Shown: positions 18,829-27,286 of the stretch, in pieces
Layout: every line of letters begins with the position of its first letter
How positions within the stretch are numbered: the stretch's first letter is position 1
Assembly (NCBI RefSeq): GCF_003812745.1
Contig: NZ_CP033831.1
Coordinates: 4,526,001-4,590,000, forward strand
Direction of reading: 5' to 3'
Source: Serratia sp. FDAARGOS_506
Lineage (GTDB): Bacteria; Pseudomonadota; Gammaproteobacteria; Enterobacterales; Enterobacteriaceae
DNA: 64,000 nucleotides
Notes under the pieces: generated by a model
What the model saw: the letters and a program-made list of their open reading frames with translations, nothing else
The model's database searches: none
Told to the model about the DNA's origin: nothing
Program-made: the position numbers and the translations under genes

Positions 18829-19839
18829 TTACAGCCCGCGTTTTTCCATCAGCAGCGCCAGATCGACCAAGCGGTTGGAGAAGCCCCACTCGTTGTCATA
18901 CCAGGCGAGTACTTTCACCAGATTACCGCCGATCACCAGCGTGGACAGGCCGTCGATGATCGACGAACGCGCATCGCCCCGATAGTCGCTCGACACCAGC
19001 GGTTCATCGCTGTAGCCCAGGATCCCTTTCAGCGGGCCGGACGCCGCCGCCGCGCGGAAAGCGGCGTTAATCTCCTCCACCGTCGCCGGGCGTTTCAGCG
19101 TCACCGTCAAATCGACGATGGAAACCACCGGCACCGGCACCCGCAGCGAGTAACCGGTCAGGCGGCCGTCGAGATCCGGGATCACCTTGCCGAGCGCCTT
19201 GGCCGCGCCGCTGGAGTAAGGCACGATCGACTCCGCCGCCGCCCGCGCGCCGCGCAGATCTTTTTCCGGCTGATCGTGCAGCGCCTGGCTGTTGGTATAG
19301 GCGTGGGTGGTGTTCATCAGCCCGTATTCGATGCCGAAGGCCTGATGCAGCACCTGCGCGGCGGGCGCCAGCCCGTTAGTGGTGCAGCTGCCGTTGCTGA
19401 CCACTTTATGCAGCGCCGGATCGTAGAGCTGGTCGTTAACCCCCATGACAATGGTGATGTCGTCGTTTTTGGCCGGCGCCGAGATAATCACCCGCTTGGC
19501 ACCGCCGTGCGTGATGTGCACTTCCGCCTTGGCTTTATCGGTAAAGAAGCCCGTCGCTTCGATCACCACGTCCACGCCCACGCTGCTCCAGGGGATCTCG
19601 GCGGGATCGCGCTGCGAAAACACCTGAATCGGCCGGCCGTCCAGCAGCAGCTGATTGTCGCCGGCTTCCACCTTGGCCGCCAGGGTGCCGGAAAGCGTGT
19701 CGTATTTCAGCAGGTGCGCCAGCGTTTTGCTGTCCGTCAGATCGTTGATCGCCACCACTTCAAAATCGCTGCGACCCAGTGCCGCGCGCAGTACGTTGCG
19801 CCCGATCCTGCCGAAGCCGTTAATGCCAACTCTCACCAT
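18829..19839 (-). CDS. type I glyceraldehyde-3-phosphate dehydrogenase paralogue
   Basis: 336-residue GAPDH. The NAD domain begins VRVGINGFGRIGR, with Asp33 in 'INDLTDSKTLAHLLKYD', the NAD-preferring form. The catalytic Cys152 (NGSCTTN) and His179 (NTTHAYT) are present. The second Cys of the usual 'SCTTNC' signature is Gly156 here. The sequence is clearly divergent from E. coli GapA, so this is probably a secondary enzyme rather than the housekeeping one; no pgk or other glycolytic gene is adjacent. Upstream on the same strand is a GlxA-type regulator gene. Confidence 0.85.
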   Translation of the reverse strand: MVRVGINGFGRIGRNVLRAALGRSDFEVVAINDLTDSKTLAHLLKYDTLSGTLAAKVEAGDNQLLLDGRPIQVFSQRDPAEIPWSSVGVDVVIEATGFFTDKAKAEVHITHGGAKRVIISAPAKNDDITIVMGVNDQLYDPALHKVVSNGSCTTNGLAPAAQVLHQAFGIEYGLMNTTHAYTNSQALHDQPEKDLRGARAAAESIVPYSSGAAKALGKVIPDLDGRLTGYSLRVPVPVVSIVDLTVTLKRPATVEEINAAFRAAAASGPLKGILGYSDEPLVSSDYRGDARSSIIDGLSTLVIGGNLVKVLAWYDNEWGFSNRLVDLALLMEKRGL

Positions 19840-19916
19840 GATGCTCTCCTCGTTATGGGCTTTGCCTCAACTCTAGCCCTGCCCCGAAGCGGCGTAAATG
19901 ACACTTACCAATCAAT

Positions 19917-20891
19917 TTACGCCAAATTGCGCGCATGAAAGCGTTCGCGGTATTCGCTCGGGGTCAGCTGCAGTTTTCGCTCAAACACCCGCCGCAGGTT
20001 AAGGCCGTTGCCAAAGCCAGTAGCCAGGGCGATCTGCTCTATGCCTTGCGCACTCTGCTCCAGGCGCTGTCTGGCGGTATGCAACCGCCCTTCTTCGACG
20101 AATTTGGCGGGAGAAATGCCCGTCTCGCGGGTGAACACGCGGGTAAAGTTGCGCGGGCTCATCGCCACGCGTTCGGCCAACCGTTCGACGCTGAGATCGT
20201 CGGCGAGGTTTTCCAGGATCCAGGACTGCAGATCGCGGATCGGGCCCGGCGATTTGGCCTGGTTGAGCGGGTAGCGGCTGAACTGCGCCTGCCCGCCGGG
20301 GCGGCGCAGAAACATCACCAGATCCTGAGCCACTTCGCGCGCCTGCACGAAACCATAGTCGTCTTCCACCAGCGCCAGCGTCAGGTCGAAGCCGGAACTG
20401 ACGCCGCCGGAGGTCCAGATCGGCCCGTCCTGCACGTAGATTGGGCCATTCTCGACCTGCACCCGCGGGAAGCGCGCCTGCAGCGTTTCCGCCAGCCGCC
20501 AGTGGGTGGTCGCCCGCCGTCCGTCCAGCAATCCGGCCTCGGCCAGCAGCAGAGCCCCGCCGCAGACCGAGGCGATTCGGCGCGCCTGCGGGGCCGCCCG
20601 GCGCAGCCAATCCGCCACCAGGGCGCCCTCTGCTTCGGTCGCCCCTTTGCCGGCGACGATGACGGTATCGCGCGGCAGTGCCGGATCGAGATCCGCCAGG
20701 CGATGATCGGCCAACAGGCTCAGCCCGGACAGACCGTGTATCACCCGATGGGATTGCGTGGTGGCGACCGCGATCTGATACAGCGGCGCCTCGGCAGGGC
20801 TCAGACGGTTGGCCTGCATCAGGATATCGGCGATGCCCGCCGCTTCGAACAGCATGCCCCCTTCAGGGACGATAATCAGGAATGTATGCAT
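19917..20891 (-). CDS. GlxA family transcriptional regulator (DJ-1/PfpI + AraC HTH)
   Basis: 324-residue regulator. The N-terminal DJ-1/PfpI-like domain (about 1-180) includes 'ASVCGGALLLAEAGLLDGRRATTHW', with the nucleophile-elbow Cys. The C-terminal AraC-type double HTH (about 225-320) includes 'LSVERLAERVAMSPRNFTRVFTRETGISPAKFVEEGRL' and 'IALATGFGNGLNLRRVFERKLQLTPSEYR'. The ATG at 20891 (MHTFLII) fits the family; a TTG at 20915 is less likely. It precedes the GAPDH paralogue by about 80 bases on the same strand. The target is unknown. Confidence 0.9.
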   Translation of the reverse strand: MHTFLIIVPEGGMLFEAAGIADILMQANRLSPAEAPLYQIAVATTQSHRVIHGLSGLSLLADHRLADLDPALPRDTVIVAGKGATEAEGALVADWLRRAAPQARRIASVCGGALLLAEAGLLDGRRATTHWRLAETLQARFPRVQVENGPIYVQDGPIWTSGGVSSGFDLTLALVEDDYGFVQAREVAQDLVMFLRRPGGQAQFSRYPLNQAKSPGPIRDLQSWILENLADDLSVERLAERVAMSPRNFTRVFTRETGISPAKFVEEGRLHTARQRLEQSAQGIEQIALATGFGNGLNLRRVFERKLQLTPSEYRERFHARNLA

Positions 20892-20970
20892 GGCGATAAT
20901 AGGAAGAACGAGCAAAACAGGTCATGCAGCCACTGTATAAGAAAAACCTCGCCGGTTCATCCTGCGGGCA

Positions 20971-21001
20971 TAAAAAAGCCCGCCGATAACCTCGACGGGC
21001 C
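20971..21001 (-). terminator. terminator of the LLM/SDR operon
   Basis: On the minus strand a GC-rich stem (GCCCGTCGA pairing with TCGGCGGGC, one mismatch) is followed by TTTTTT, 17 bases past the SDR stop. Confidence 0.75.
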
Positions 21002-21017
21002 TGGAAGGAATAGCCAT

Positions 21018-21752
21018 TCAAGCCTGCGGCAGGCTCACTCCGCTGACGCGCGCTAACTGCGCCAGCAGCGCCGTTTGAAACGCCTCGTCGTGCACCGCGG
21101 CATGGGGATCGAACCGTTGCTGATGGTGCCAATAACCGCCGGTCGCCAGGGCCTGCGGCTCATCGCTGGTCACCAACCACACCTGCGTCACATGTCCCAA
21201 CGCCAGATCGTCGGGCGCATCCGCGCCGCCCATTTTGGTCGGCACCCAGCCGGGATCGACCGCGCTGCTGATGACGCCGGGCCACAGGCGCGCCACGGCG
21301 GCGGCCAGCGCGGTGACGAACAGTTTGCTGTCCGAATAGGAACCGGCTGCGCCGCCGAGCCAGTCTACGCCGTTCAGTTCCGGCACGCCGTCAAAGTGCA
21401 TGCTGCTGCTCAGGTAGACGATGCGCTTGGGGCGTTCGATCAGGGCCGTCAGCAGGTAAGGCGCAATCACGTTCACCGGCATCACCTGCGGCCCGGTAAA
21501 CATACCGGCGTTGTGGATCACCGCGTCCGGGCGGCCGAGGCGATTGACCTGCTCGGCGAGCAGCCGGATCTGCTGCACATCGGACAGATCGCCGATCGCG
21601 GCCTGCGCGCCGCGATCCAGCAGATCGCGCACCGCGTCCAAACGGCCGGGCTCACGCGCATGCAAAATCACCTGATGCCCTTCGTCCAACAGCGTTTGCG
21701 CGGCGGCGCGGCCCAGCCCGTCTACCGAGCCGGTAATGAAAATGCGTGACAT
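21018..21752 (-). CDS. short-chain dehydrogenase/reductase
   Basis: 244-residue SDR enzyme. The cofactor motif is FITGSVDGLGRAAA, the 'NAG' motif appears as 'VIHNAGMF', and the active site is Ser in 'IVYLSSSMHF' with a Tyr-x-x-x-Lys seen as 'YSDSK'. Classic SDRs use NAD(P)H on alcohols or ketones; the substrate is not deducible. The ATG at 21752 has GGAGGAG six bases upstream. It begins 13 bases after the LLM oxidoreductase stop, so the two form an operon ending at the terminator near 20971. Confidence 0.9.
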   Translation of the reverse strand: MSRIFITGSVDGLGRAAAQTLLDEGHQVILHAREPGRLDAVRDLLDRGAQAAIGDLSDVQQIRLLAEQVNRLGRPDAVIHNAGMFTGPQVMPVNVIAPYLLTALIERPKRIVYLSSSMHFDGVPELNGVDWLGGAAGSYSDSKLFVTALAAAVARLWPGVISSAVDPGWVPTKMGGADAPDDLALGHVTQVWLVTSDEPQALATGGYWHHQQRFDPHAAVHDEAFQTALLAQLARVSGVSLPQA

Positions 21753-21765
21753 GCCACTCCTCCGT

Positions 21766-22788
21766 TTAGCGCCAGCCGAGCGCCGGCGCGACATGGGTTA
21801 AAATCGATTCGATGACGTGGGCGTTGTACTCCACGCCCAGCTGGTTAGGCACGGTCAGCAGCAGCGTATCCGCTTCGGCGATGGCCTCGTCCTGCGCCAG
21901 CTGTTTTATCAGCTCGTCCGGCTCGGCGGCATAGCTGCGGCCAAAGATCGCCCGGGTCTGCGCGTCGATATATCCCAGCTGATCGCCCTCCTTGCCACCG
22001 CCGCCGAAGTAGTTGCGATCCCGCTGATCCACCAGCGCGAAGATGCTGCGGCTCACGGAAACCCGCGGCTCGTGCGTATGGCCGGCCTCTTGCCAGGCGG
22101 CGCGGTAGGCGCGGATCTGCTTGGCCTGCTGAATGTGGAAAGGTTCGCCGGTCTCGTCGTTCTTGAGCGTCGAACTTTGCAGGTGCATGCCGAGCTTCGC
22201 CGCCCAGACGGCGGTGGCGTTCGAACCGGCACCCCACCAGATGCGGTCGCGCAGCCCGGCGGAAAACGGCTCCGGCCGCAGCAGCCCGGGCGGATTCGGG
22301 AACATCGGCTGCGGATTGGGTTCGGCGAACCCTTCACCGCGCAGCGCTTCCAGGAACACTTCGGTATGGCGGCGGGCCATGTCCGCGTCGCTCTCGCCGT
22401 CGGCCGGGGCATAGCCGAAATAGCGCCAGCCGTCGATCACCTGCTCCGGCGAGCCGCGGCTGATGCCGAGCTGCAGCCGCCCACCGGCGATCAGATCCGC
22501 CGCGCCGGCGTCTTCCACCATGTACAGCGGGTTTTCATAGCGCATGTCGATCACGCCGGTGCCGATTTCGATACGTTGGGTTTTGGCGCCGATGGCGGCC
22601 AACAGCGGGAACGGCGATCCCAGCTGGCGCGCAAAGTGGTGTACGCGAAAATAGGCGCCGTCCGCCCCCAGATCTTCGGCGGCGACCGCCAGATCGATGG
22701 ACTGCAGCAGCGCATCCGCCGCGGAACGGGTGCCGGACTGGGCGGAAGGCGACCAGTGGCCGAACGAGAGAAAACCAATCTTTTTCAT
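21766..22788 (-). CDS. LLM-class flavin-dependent oxidoreductase
   Basis: 340-residue bacterial-luciferase-like monooxygenase with 'KKIGFLSFGHW' at the start, 'LGADGAYFRVHHFARQLGSPFPLLAAIGAKTQRIEIGTGVIDMRYENPLYM' and 'LQLGISRGSPEQVIDGWRYFGY'. These barrel enzymes use reduced FMN. This branch is close to YhbW/alkanal monooxygenase-like proteins. The start at 22788 is preceded by GAGGACG. It is the first gene of a two-gene unit with the SDR. Confidence 0.9.
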   Translation of the reverse strand: MKKIGFLSFGHWSPSAQSGTRSAADALLQSIDLAVAAEDLGADGAYFRVHHFARQLGSPFPLLAAIGAKTQRIEIGTGVIDMRYENPLYMVEDAGAADLIAGGRLQLGISRGSPEQVIDGWRYFGYAPADGESDADMARRHTEVFLEALRGEGFAEPNPQPMFPNPPGLLRPEPFSAGLRDRIWWGAGSNATAVWAAKLGMHLQSSTLKNDETGEPFHIQQAKQIRAYRAAWQEAGHTHEPRVSVSRSIFALVDQRDRNYFGGGGKEGDQLGYIDAQTRAIFGRSYAAEPDELIKQLAQDEAIAEADTLLLTVPNQLGVEYNAHVIESILTHVAPALGWR

Positions 22789-22944
22789 CGGGAATCGTCC
22801 TCAAAGGCAGAATCATCGGCCTACAGTGACAAAAAGCGCGCGCTCTGCGCCAGTAAAATCGCCCACGATCGCACTAAACGAACCGATTGCCGCCGCGCCG
22901 CCCGGCGATTGTAATCAAAAAACAAATGTCGTATAACAAGCAGC

Positions 22945-23027
22945 TCCGAGGGGTGTCCTGTTACGGGCTGAGATGGCGCAAGCCGAACCCTTTGAACCTG
23001 ATCTGGGTCATGCCAGCGAAGGGACGG
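22945..23027 (+). promoter_or_regulatory. TPP riboswitch (THI element)
   Basis: The conserved blocks are all present in order: GAGGGGTGTCC, then GGGCTGAGATGG, CCCTTTGAACCTGATCTGGG, TCATGCCAGCGAAGGGA. It lies 77 bases upstream of tenA on the same strand. In relatives TPP binding shuts off expression, so the tenA-thiXYZ unit should be thiamine-repressed. The 315-base stretch from 22789 to 23103 holds this element and nothing else I can identify. Confidence 0.97.
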
Positions 23028-23103
23028 TTAGGTAACAACGCTCTCACCCGTTGCCTGTTCATACCCCAGCGTGCCCGGATCTCCACTGACTCAAGGAGGT
23101 CCC

Positions 23104-23787
23104 ATGTCCATCACCACCCTGTTCGAAAACGGTCTTTACGGCCGGCTGCGCCAACATGCCGGCAGCCACTGGCAGGACTACGTCGAGCACCCGTTTCTGC
23201 AGCAGCTCGCCGCCGGCACCTTGCCCGAACGCGCTTTTCGCCGCTACCTGACCCAGGACTACCTGTTCCTGCTGCACTTCGCCCGCGCCTACGCGCTGCT
23301 GGTCAGCAAGCTGCGTACCCTGCCGGAGATGCGCGCCGCCACCGCCTCGCTTAACGGCATCGTCGCCGAACTGCCGCTGCACGTGGCCTACTGCGCCGAA
23401 TGGGGGCTGAGCGAAGCGCAGATCGCCGCCCAGCCGGAAGCGGCGGAGACCATGAACTACACCCGTTACGTGCTGGATATCGGCCATGCCGGCGACGCCC
23501 TCGATCTGCTGGCCGGCCTGCTGCCCTGCGTGGCCGGCTATGCCGAAATTGGCCTGCGGCTGCTGCACGATCCCGCCACCAAGATGGAGGGCAATCCTTA
23601 CGCCTCCTGGATCCGCAACTACGGCGACGAGGGCTATCTGGCCGGCGTGCGTGCCGCCATCGAGCTGCTCGAGACCGTCGGTCATCAGCGTGGCGCGCAA
23701 AGCCGCCTCACTGAGCTGGCGCAGATTTTCACCACCGCCACCCAGTTGGAATCGGCTTTTTGGCAGATGGGGCTGAACGCCTCATGA
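23104..23787 (+). CDS. tenA: aminopyrimidine aminohydrolase TenA
   Basis: 227-residue all-helical enzyme of thiamine salvage. It hydrolyses aminopyrimidine breakdown products of thiamine to HMP. It is of the Cys-containing TenA_C class: 'LLPCVAGYAEIG' places the active Cys at 142, and the C-terminal 'ESAFWQMGL' carries the conserved Glu. The start at 23104 follows AAGGAGG by six bases; a frame start at 23071 would lie inside the leader. It is the first gene after the TPP riboswitch, and its stop overlaps the ABC ATPase start (ATGA). With thiXYZ it forms a precursor uptake and salvage unit. Confidence 0.93.
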   Translation: MSITTLFENGLYGRLRQHAGSHWQDYVEHPFLQQLAAGTLPERAFRRYLTQDYLFLLHFARAYALLVSKLRTLPEMRAATASLNGIVAELPLHVAYCAEWGLSEAQIAAQPEAAETMNYTRYVLDIGHAGDALDLLAGLLPCVAGYAEIGLRLLHDPATKMEGNPYASWIRNYGDEGYLAGVRAAIELLETVGHQRGAQSRLTELAQIFTTATQLESAFWQMGLNAS

Positions 23788-24524
23788 CCTCCCCGCTTCT
23801 CCCGCCCGGCATTCAGGTGCGGGATCTCAGCCTGCGTTTCGGTCAGAAAATCGTCTTTGATCGGCTGAGCTTCGACATCGCCGGCGGCAGCTTCGTCGCC
23901 CTGCTCGGCGCCAGCGGCGCCGGCAAAACCAGTTTGCTGAAGATCATCGCCGGCCTGGAACGGGCCACCTCGGGCACGGTAGCCGGCAGCGACGGCCAGC
24001 CGATCGCCGGGCGCATCGCCTATATGGGGCAAAAAGATCTGCTCTACCCGTGGCTGACCATCGAAGAGAACGTCGCCCTCGGCTCGCGGCTGCGCGGCGA
24101 AACACCGGACCGGGCGTGGGCGGCACACCTGCTGGAGCGCGTGGGCCTGGCCGCGCATGGCCGCAGCCTGCCCGCCTCGCTGTCCGGCGGGATGCGCCAG
24201 CGCGCTGCCATCGCCCGCACGCTCTACGAACGCCAGCCGATCGTGCTGATGGACGAACCCTTTTCCGCGCTGGACGCCATTACCCGCGCCGAGATCCAGA
24301 GCCTGGCCGCCGAACTGCTGGCGCAAAACACCGTGCTGCTGATCACCCACGATCCGATGGAGGCCTGCCGCCTGAGCCACCGGCTGCTGGTGCTGTCGCC
24401 CTGGCCGCTGGGCCTCGACGACACCCACCGCATCAGCGGGCAACCGCCGCGCGCACCGGATGACGCCGACCTGCTGAAAAGCCAGGCCGAACTGCTCCAA
24501 CAGCTGGTGAGGGCAGCGCAATGA
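23784..24524 (+). CDS. thiZ: thiamine-precursor ABC transporter, ATPase
   Basis: 246-residue ABC ATPase of the nitrate/taurine/HMP class. Walker A GASGAGKTS spans residues 42-50, the signature LSGGMRQR 133-140, Walker B VLMDEP 154-159, and the H-loop His is at 189. It powers import of HMP or formylaminopyrimidine-type precursors through the permease next door. Four-base overlaps with tenA upstream and the permease downstream indicate coupled translation. The thi assignment comes from the riboswitch and tenA context. Confidence 0.88.
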   Translation: MTSPLLPPGIQVRDLSLRFGQKIVFDRLSFDIAGGSFVALLGASGAGKTSLLKIIAGLERATSGTVAGSDGQPIAGRIAYMGQKDLLYPWLTIEENVALGSRLRGETPDRAWAAHLLERVGLAAHGRSLPASLSGGMRQRAAIARTLYERQPIVLMDEPFSALDAITRAEIQSLAAELLAQNTVLLITHDPMEACRLSHRLLVLSPWPLGLDDTHRISGQPPRAPDDADLLKSQAELLQQLVRAAQ

Positions 24525-25288
24525 ATATCGCCAAAGAACGTGGGCTTACCCGCCTGCGGCGTGGGCTGACGGTGTTTGCCGGCCTGCTGCTGCTGTGGTG
24601 GTTGGCGGTGCAAAGCGGCATTCCGGCCTTTCTGCTGCCCACGCCGGGCGCGGTGGCGCAGGCGCTATGGGACGGGCGCAGCTATCTCGCCTGGCACACG
24701 CTGGTCACCGCTTCGGAAATCGTCAGCGGGCTGGCGCTGGGCGTACTGCTCGGCGCCGCGCTTGCGCTGTGCATGATCTTCTCGCCGCGCCTGCAGCGCT
24801 GGCTGATGCCGCTGGTGCTCACCAGCCAGGCGATACCGGTGTTCGCCCTGGCCCCGCTGCTGGTGCTGTGGTTCGGCTTCGGCATGAGCGCCAAGGTGGC
24901 GATGGCGGTACTGGTGATCTTCTTCCCGGTAGTGTCGGCCTTCTTCGACGGGCTGCGCCGGGTCAACAACGACTATCTCGATCTGGCGCGCACGATGCGC
25001 GCTTCGCGCTGGGCGCAGCTGCGGCACGTGCGGCTGATGGCTGCGCTGCCGGCCTTCGGTTCCGGCCTGCGCATGGCCGCCGCGGTCGCGCCGATCGGCG
25101 CCATCATCGGCGAATGGGTCGGCTCGGCCGAAGGGCTGGGCTACGTGATGCTTAACGCCAACGCGCGTATGCAGACCGACATCTGCTTCGCCGCGCTGTT
25201 TATTTTGGTGCTGATGACTGTGCTGCTGTGGACTGCGGTGGATGCGCTGCTGCGGCGCCTGATCGCCTGGGCGCCGGAAAACGACTGA
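24521..25288 (+). CDS. thiX: thiamine-precursor ABC transporter, permease
   Basis: 255-residue inner-membrane permease of the SsuC/TauC type with about six spans. The EAA-type coupling loop is seen as 'DGLRRVNNDYLDLARTMRASRWAQLRHVRLMAALPAFGSGLRMAAAVAPIGAIIGEW'. It overlaps the ATPase by four bases and precedes the binding protein by 35 bases. Specificity for pyrimidine precursors is inferred from the TPP riboswitch. Confidence 0.88.
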   Translation: MNIAKERGLTRLRRGLTVFAGLLLLWWLAVQSGIPAFLLPTPGAVAQALWDGRSYLAWHTLVTASEIVSGLALGVLLGAALALCMIFSPRLQRWLMPLVLTSQAIPVFALAPLLVLWFGFGMSAKVAMAVLVIFFPVVSAFFDGLRRVNNDYLDLARTMRASRWAQLRHVRLMAALPAFGSGLRMAAAVAPIGAIIGEWVGSAEGLGYVMLNANARMQTDICFAALFILVLMTVLLWTAVDALLRRLIAWAPEND

Positions 25289-25323
25289 TGATTGCAACCA
25301 TAACCAGGGATAAAGGAACGACC

Positions 25324-26259
25324 ATGATCAAACAAACCGTTTGCGGGCTGCTGCTGGGCGCCGCCATCACCGGCCAGGCCGGCGCGGCCGAAAAGCTGAC
25401 GCTGGTGCTCGACTGGTACATCAACCCCGATCACGCACCGATTATGGTGGCCGAGCAGATCGGCGCCTTCAAGGCCGAAGGGCTGGACGTCAAGATCGTG
25501 CCGCCGTCCGATCCGGCGCTGCCGCCGCGGCTGGTGGCCGCCAAACAGGCAGACCTCGCCATCACCTATCAACCGCAGCTGCACTTCTTCGCCGATCAGG
25601 GCCTGCCGCTGATGCGGGTCGGCACGCTGATCAACACACCGCTGAATACGGTGATCGCGCTGGATAAAAACATCACCTCACCGGCGGATCTCAAAGGCAA
25701 AACGGTGGGTTACTCGGTCAGCGGCATCGAACAAGCGACGCTGGCCACCATGGTCGAACACGAGCACCTCAAACCGCAGGACATCAAGCTCATCAACGTC
25801 AACTTCCAGCTGACCAGCGCCCTGCTGGCGGGCCAGGTCGATGCGGTGATCGGCGGCTACCGCAACATCGAAGCGCTGGAGCTGAAGCTGCAGGGTAAGA
25901 CGCCGGTGGTGTTCAACGTCGAAGATTACGGCGTGCCGGCCTACGACGAACTGATCATCGTCGCCAACCGCGATGCGGTGAACGAGCCGAAAATCCGCAA
26001 ATTCCTCGCCGCGCTGAAGAAAGGCAGCGACTACCTGCATGCGCACCCGCAGGACACCTGGCTGGCATTCGCCAAGGCGCACCCGGAGCTGAATACCGAG
26101 CTGAACAAGCAGGCGTGGCAAGCCAGCCTGCCGCTGTTCGCGCGCGATCCGGCGAAGCTGGATCGGGCCCGCTACCAGGCTTACGAACAGTTCCTGTTCG
26201 ATAACAAGCTGATCAAGAAAATCACCCCGGTAGAACAGTACGCGGTGGAGCTGAACTGA
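25324..26259 (+). CDS. thiY: thiamine-precursor ABC transporter, substrate-binding protein
   Basis: 311-residue periplasmic protein of the NMT1/ThiY family. It has a signal peptide (about 1-22, ending GQAGAA) and the family opening 'LTLVLDWYINPDHAPIMVAEQIGAFKAEGLDVKIVPPSDP'. Also present are 'AVIGGYRNIEALEL' and 'VEDYGVPAYDELIIVANRD'. It captures HMP/formylaminopyrimidine-like ligands. The frame is open upstream to 25228, but the signal peptide fixes the start at 25324. Its stop abuts the convergent gene directly (26259/26260). Confidence 0.9.
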   Translation: MIKQTVCGLLLGAAITGQAGAAEKLTLVLDWYINPDHAPIMVAEQIGAFKAEGLDVKIVPPSDPALPPRLVAAKQADLAITYQPQLHFFADQGLPLMRVGTLINTPLNTVIALDKNITSPADLKGKTVGYSVSGIEQATLATMVEHEHLKPQDIKLINVNFQLTSALLAGQVDAVIGGYRNIEALELKLQGKTPVVFNVEDYGVPAYDELIIVANRDAVNEPKIRKFLAALKKGSDYLHAHPQDTWLAFAKAHPELNTELNKQAWQASLPLFARDPAKLDRARYQAYEQFLFDNKLIKKITPVEQYAVELN

Positions 26260-27000
26260 TCACGCCGAGGCGGCCGGCGGCGCCACCGTCACCTCGCCCT
26301 GGCCGCTGCGCTGCAAGGCCGCCTTCACCAACCCGTTGGCTTTGCAGCGCTCGATAAAATCGTTCACGTAGGCGGCGCCCTGCGTTTTTTGCCGCGGCAC
26401 CGCCATCGCCTGGCGGATGGCGGTGAAATGTCCCTCCAGCACCCGGTAGCCGGGATGGGCGGCCGCAGCAGCCTGCAGTGGCTGGCGCACGCCGGCCGCT
26501 GCCTCCAGCCCGCGTTCGAAAAACAGCGCGATCGCCTCGGCGGAAGTTGCCGCCCGCACCAGCTGCGCCTGCTGCAGCGTGCGCGATAAAAACAGATCGT
26601 ACGCCGCCCCCTGGCCGACCGCTATGCGCACCTCCGGCCTGTCGAGTTGCGCCACCTCAAAGTAAGGCGCGTCGTTCGCCACCAGATAAGTCCCCTCGAT
26701 GATCACGTACGGCTCACTGAAGGCGATCTGCGCCGCGCGCACCGGCTCGATGGCCATAAACGCCAGGTTCCAGGCGCCGCTGTCCAGATCGGCGAACACC
26801 TTGCCCGCCGCGTCATAGGTGACCAGTTCGAGCGCCACGCCCAACTCCTGGGCCAGCGCGGCGGCCAGCTCCACCGAAGCGCCTTGCGGTTTGCCACCGG
26901 TCCCGGCCTGCGCCAGCACCGGATTGCCGTAGTTGATCGCCGCGCGCAACACGCCTTGCGGGGCCAGATCGTCGAGTACCGCGGCGGGAATCGTCTGCAT
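26260..27000 (-). CDS. amino-acid-type solute-binding domain protein without signal peptide
   Basis: 246-residue protein of the type 2 periplasmic-binding fold (SBP_bac_3-like): 'GVLRAAINYGNPVLAQ', 'GASVELAAALAQELGVALELVTYDAAGKVFADLDSGAWNLAFMAIEPVRAAQIAFSEPYVIIEGTYLV'. The N-terminus (MQTIPAAVLDDLAPQG) has no signal peptide, and the start is well supported by AGGAGG five bases upstream, so the protein is probably cytosolic. No permease or ATPase is adjacent. It could be a sensor or an enzyme-like relative. It abuts thiY tail to tail with zero spacing. Confidence 0.85.
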   Translation of the reverse strand: MQTIPAAVLDDLAPQGVLRAAINYGNPVLAQAGTGGKPQGASVELAAALAQELGVALELVTYDAAGKVFADLDSGAWNLAFMAIEPVRAAQIAFSEPYVIIEGTYLVANDAPYFEVAQLDRPEVRIAVGQGAAYDLFLSRTLQQAQLVRAATSAEAIALFFERGLEAAAGVRQPLQAAAAAHPGYRVLEGHFTAIRQAMAVPRQKTQGAAYVNDFIERCKANGLVKAALQRSGQGEVTVAPPAASA

Positions 27001-27286
27001 ATTTCCTCCTGAATGGCTGATGGGCGCACCGTCGTGGCGCTCATTAAGCGTAGAGCGAAACCTCCGACCAGCAAGCTTTCGCCGCCGAGGCCGCCGTCGG
27101 CGTGATTAACGTCACACTATTGTCATAAAAATGTACAATAGCCGCCGCTCGTCGGCCGTAGCGGGAGATCGCGCGTTGTTCCGCCGCCGGCAATAGGCTA
27201 TACCCTTCACTTTTCGCGCTGCGGCACGCTCGGCGGCGCAAACCAGGGCAGCAACGGTTTTATTTCAATCAGACAAGGTTTGGCGG

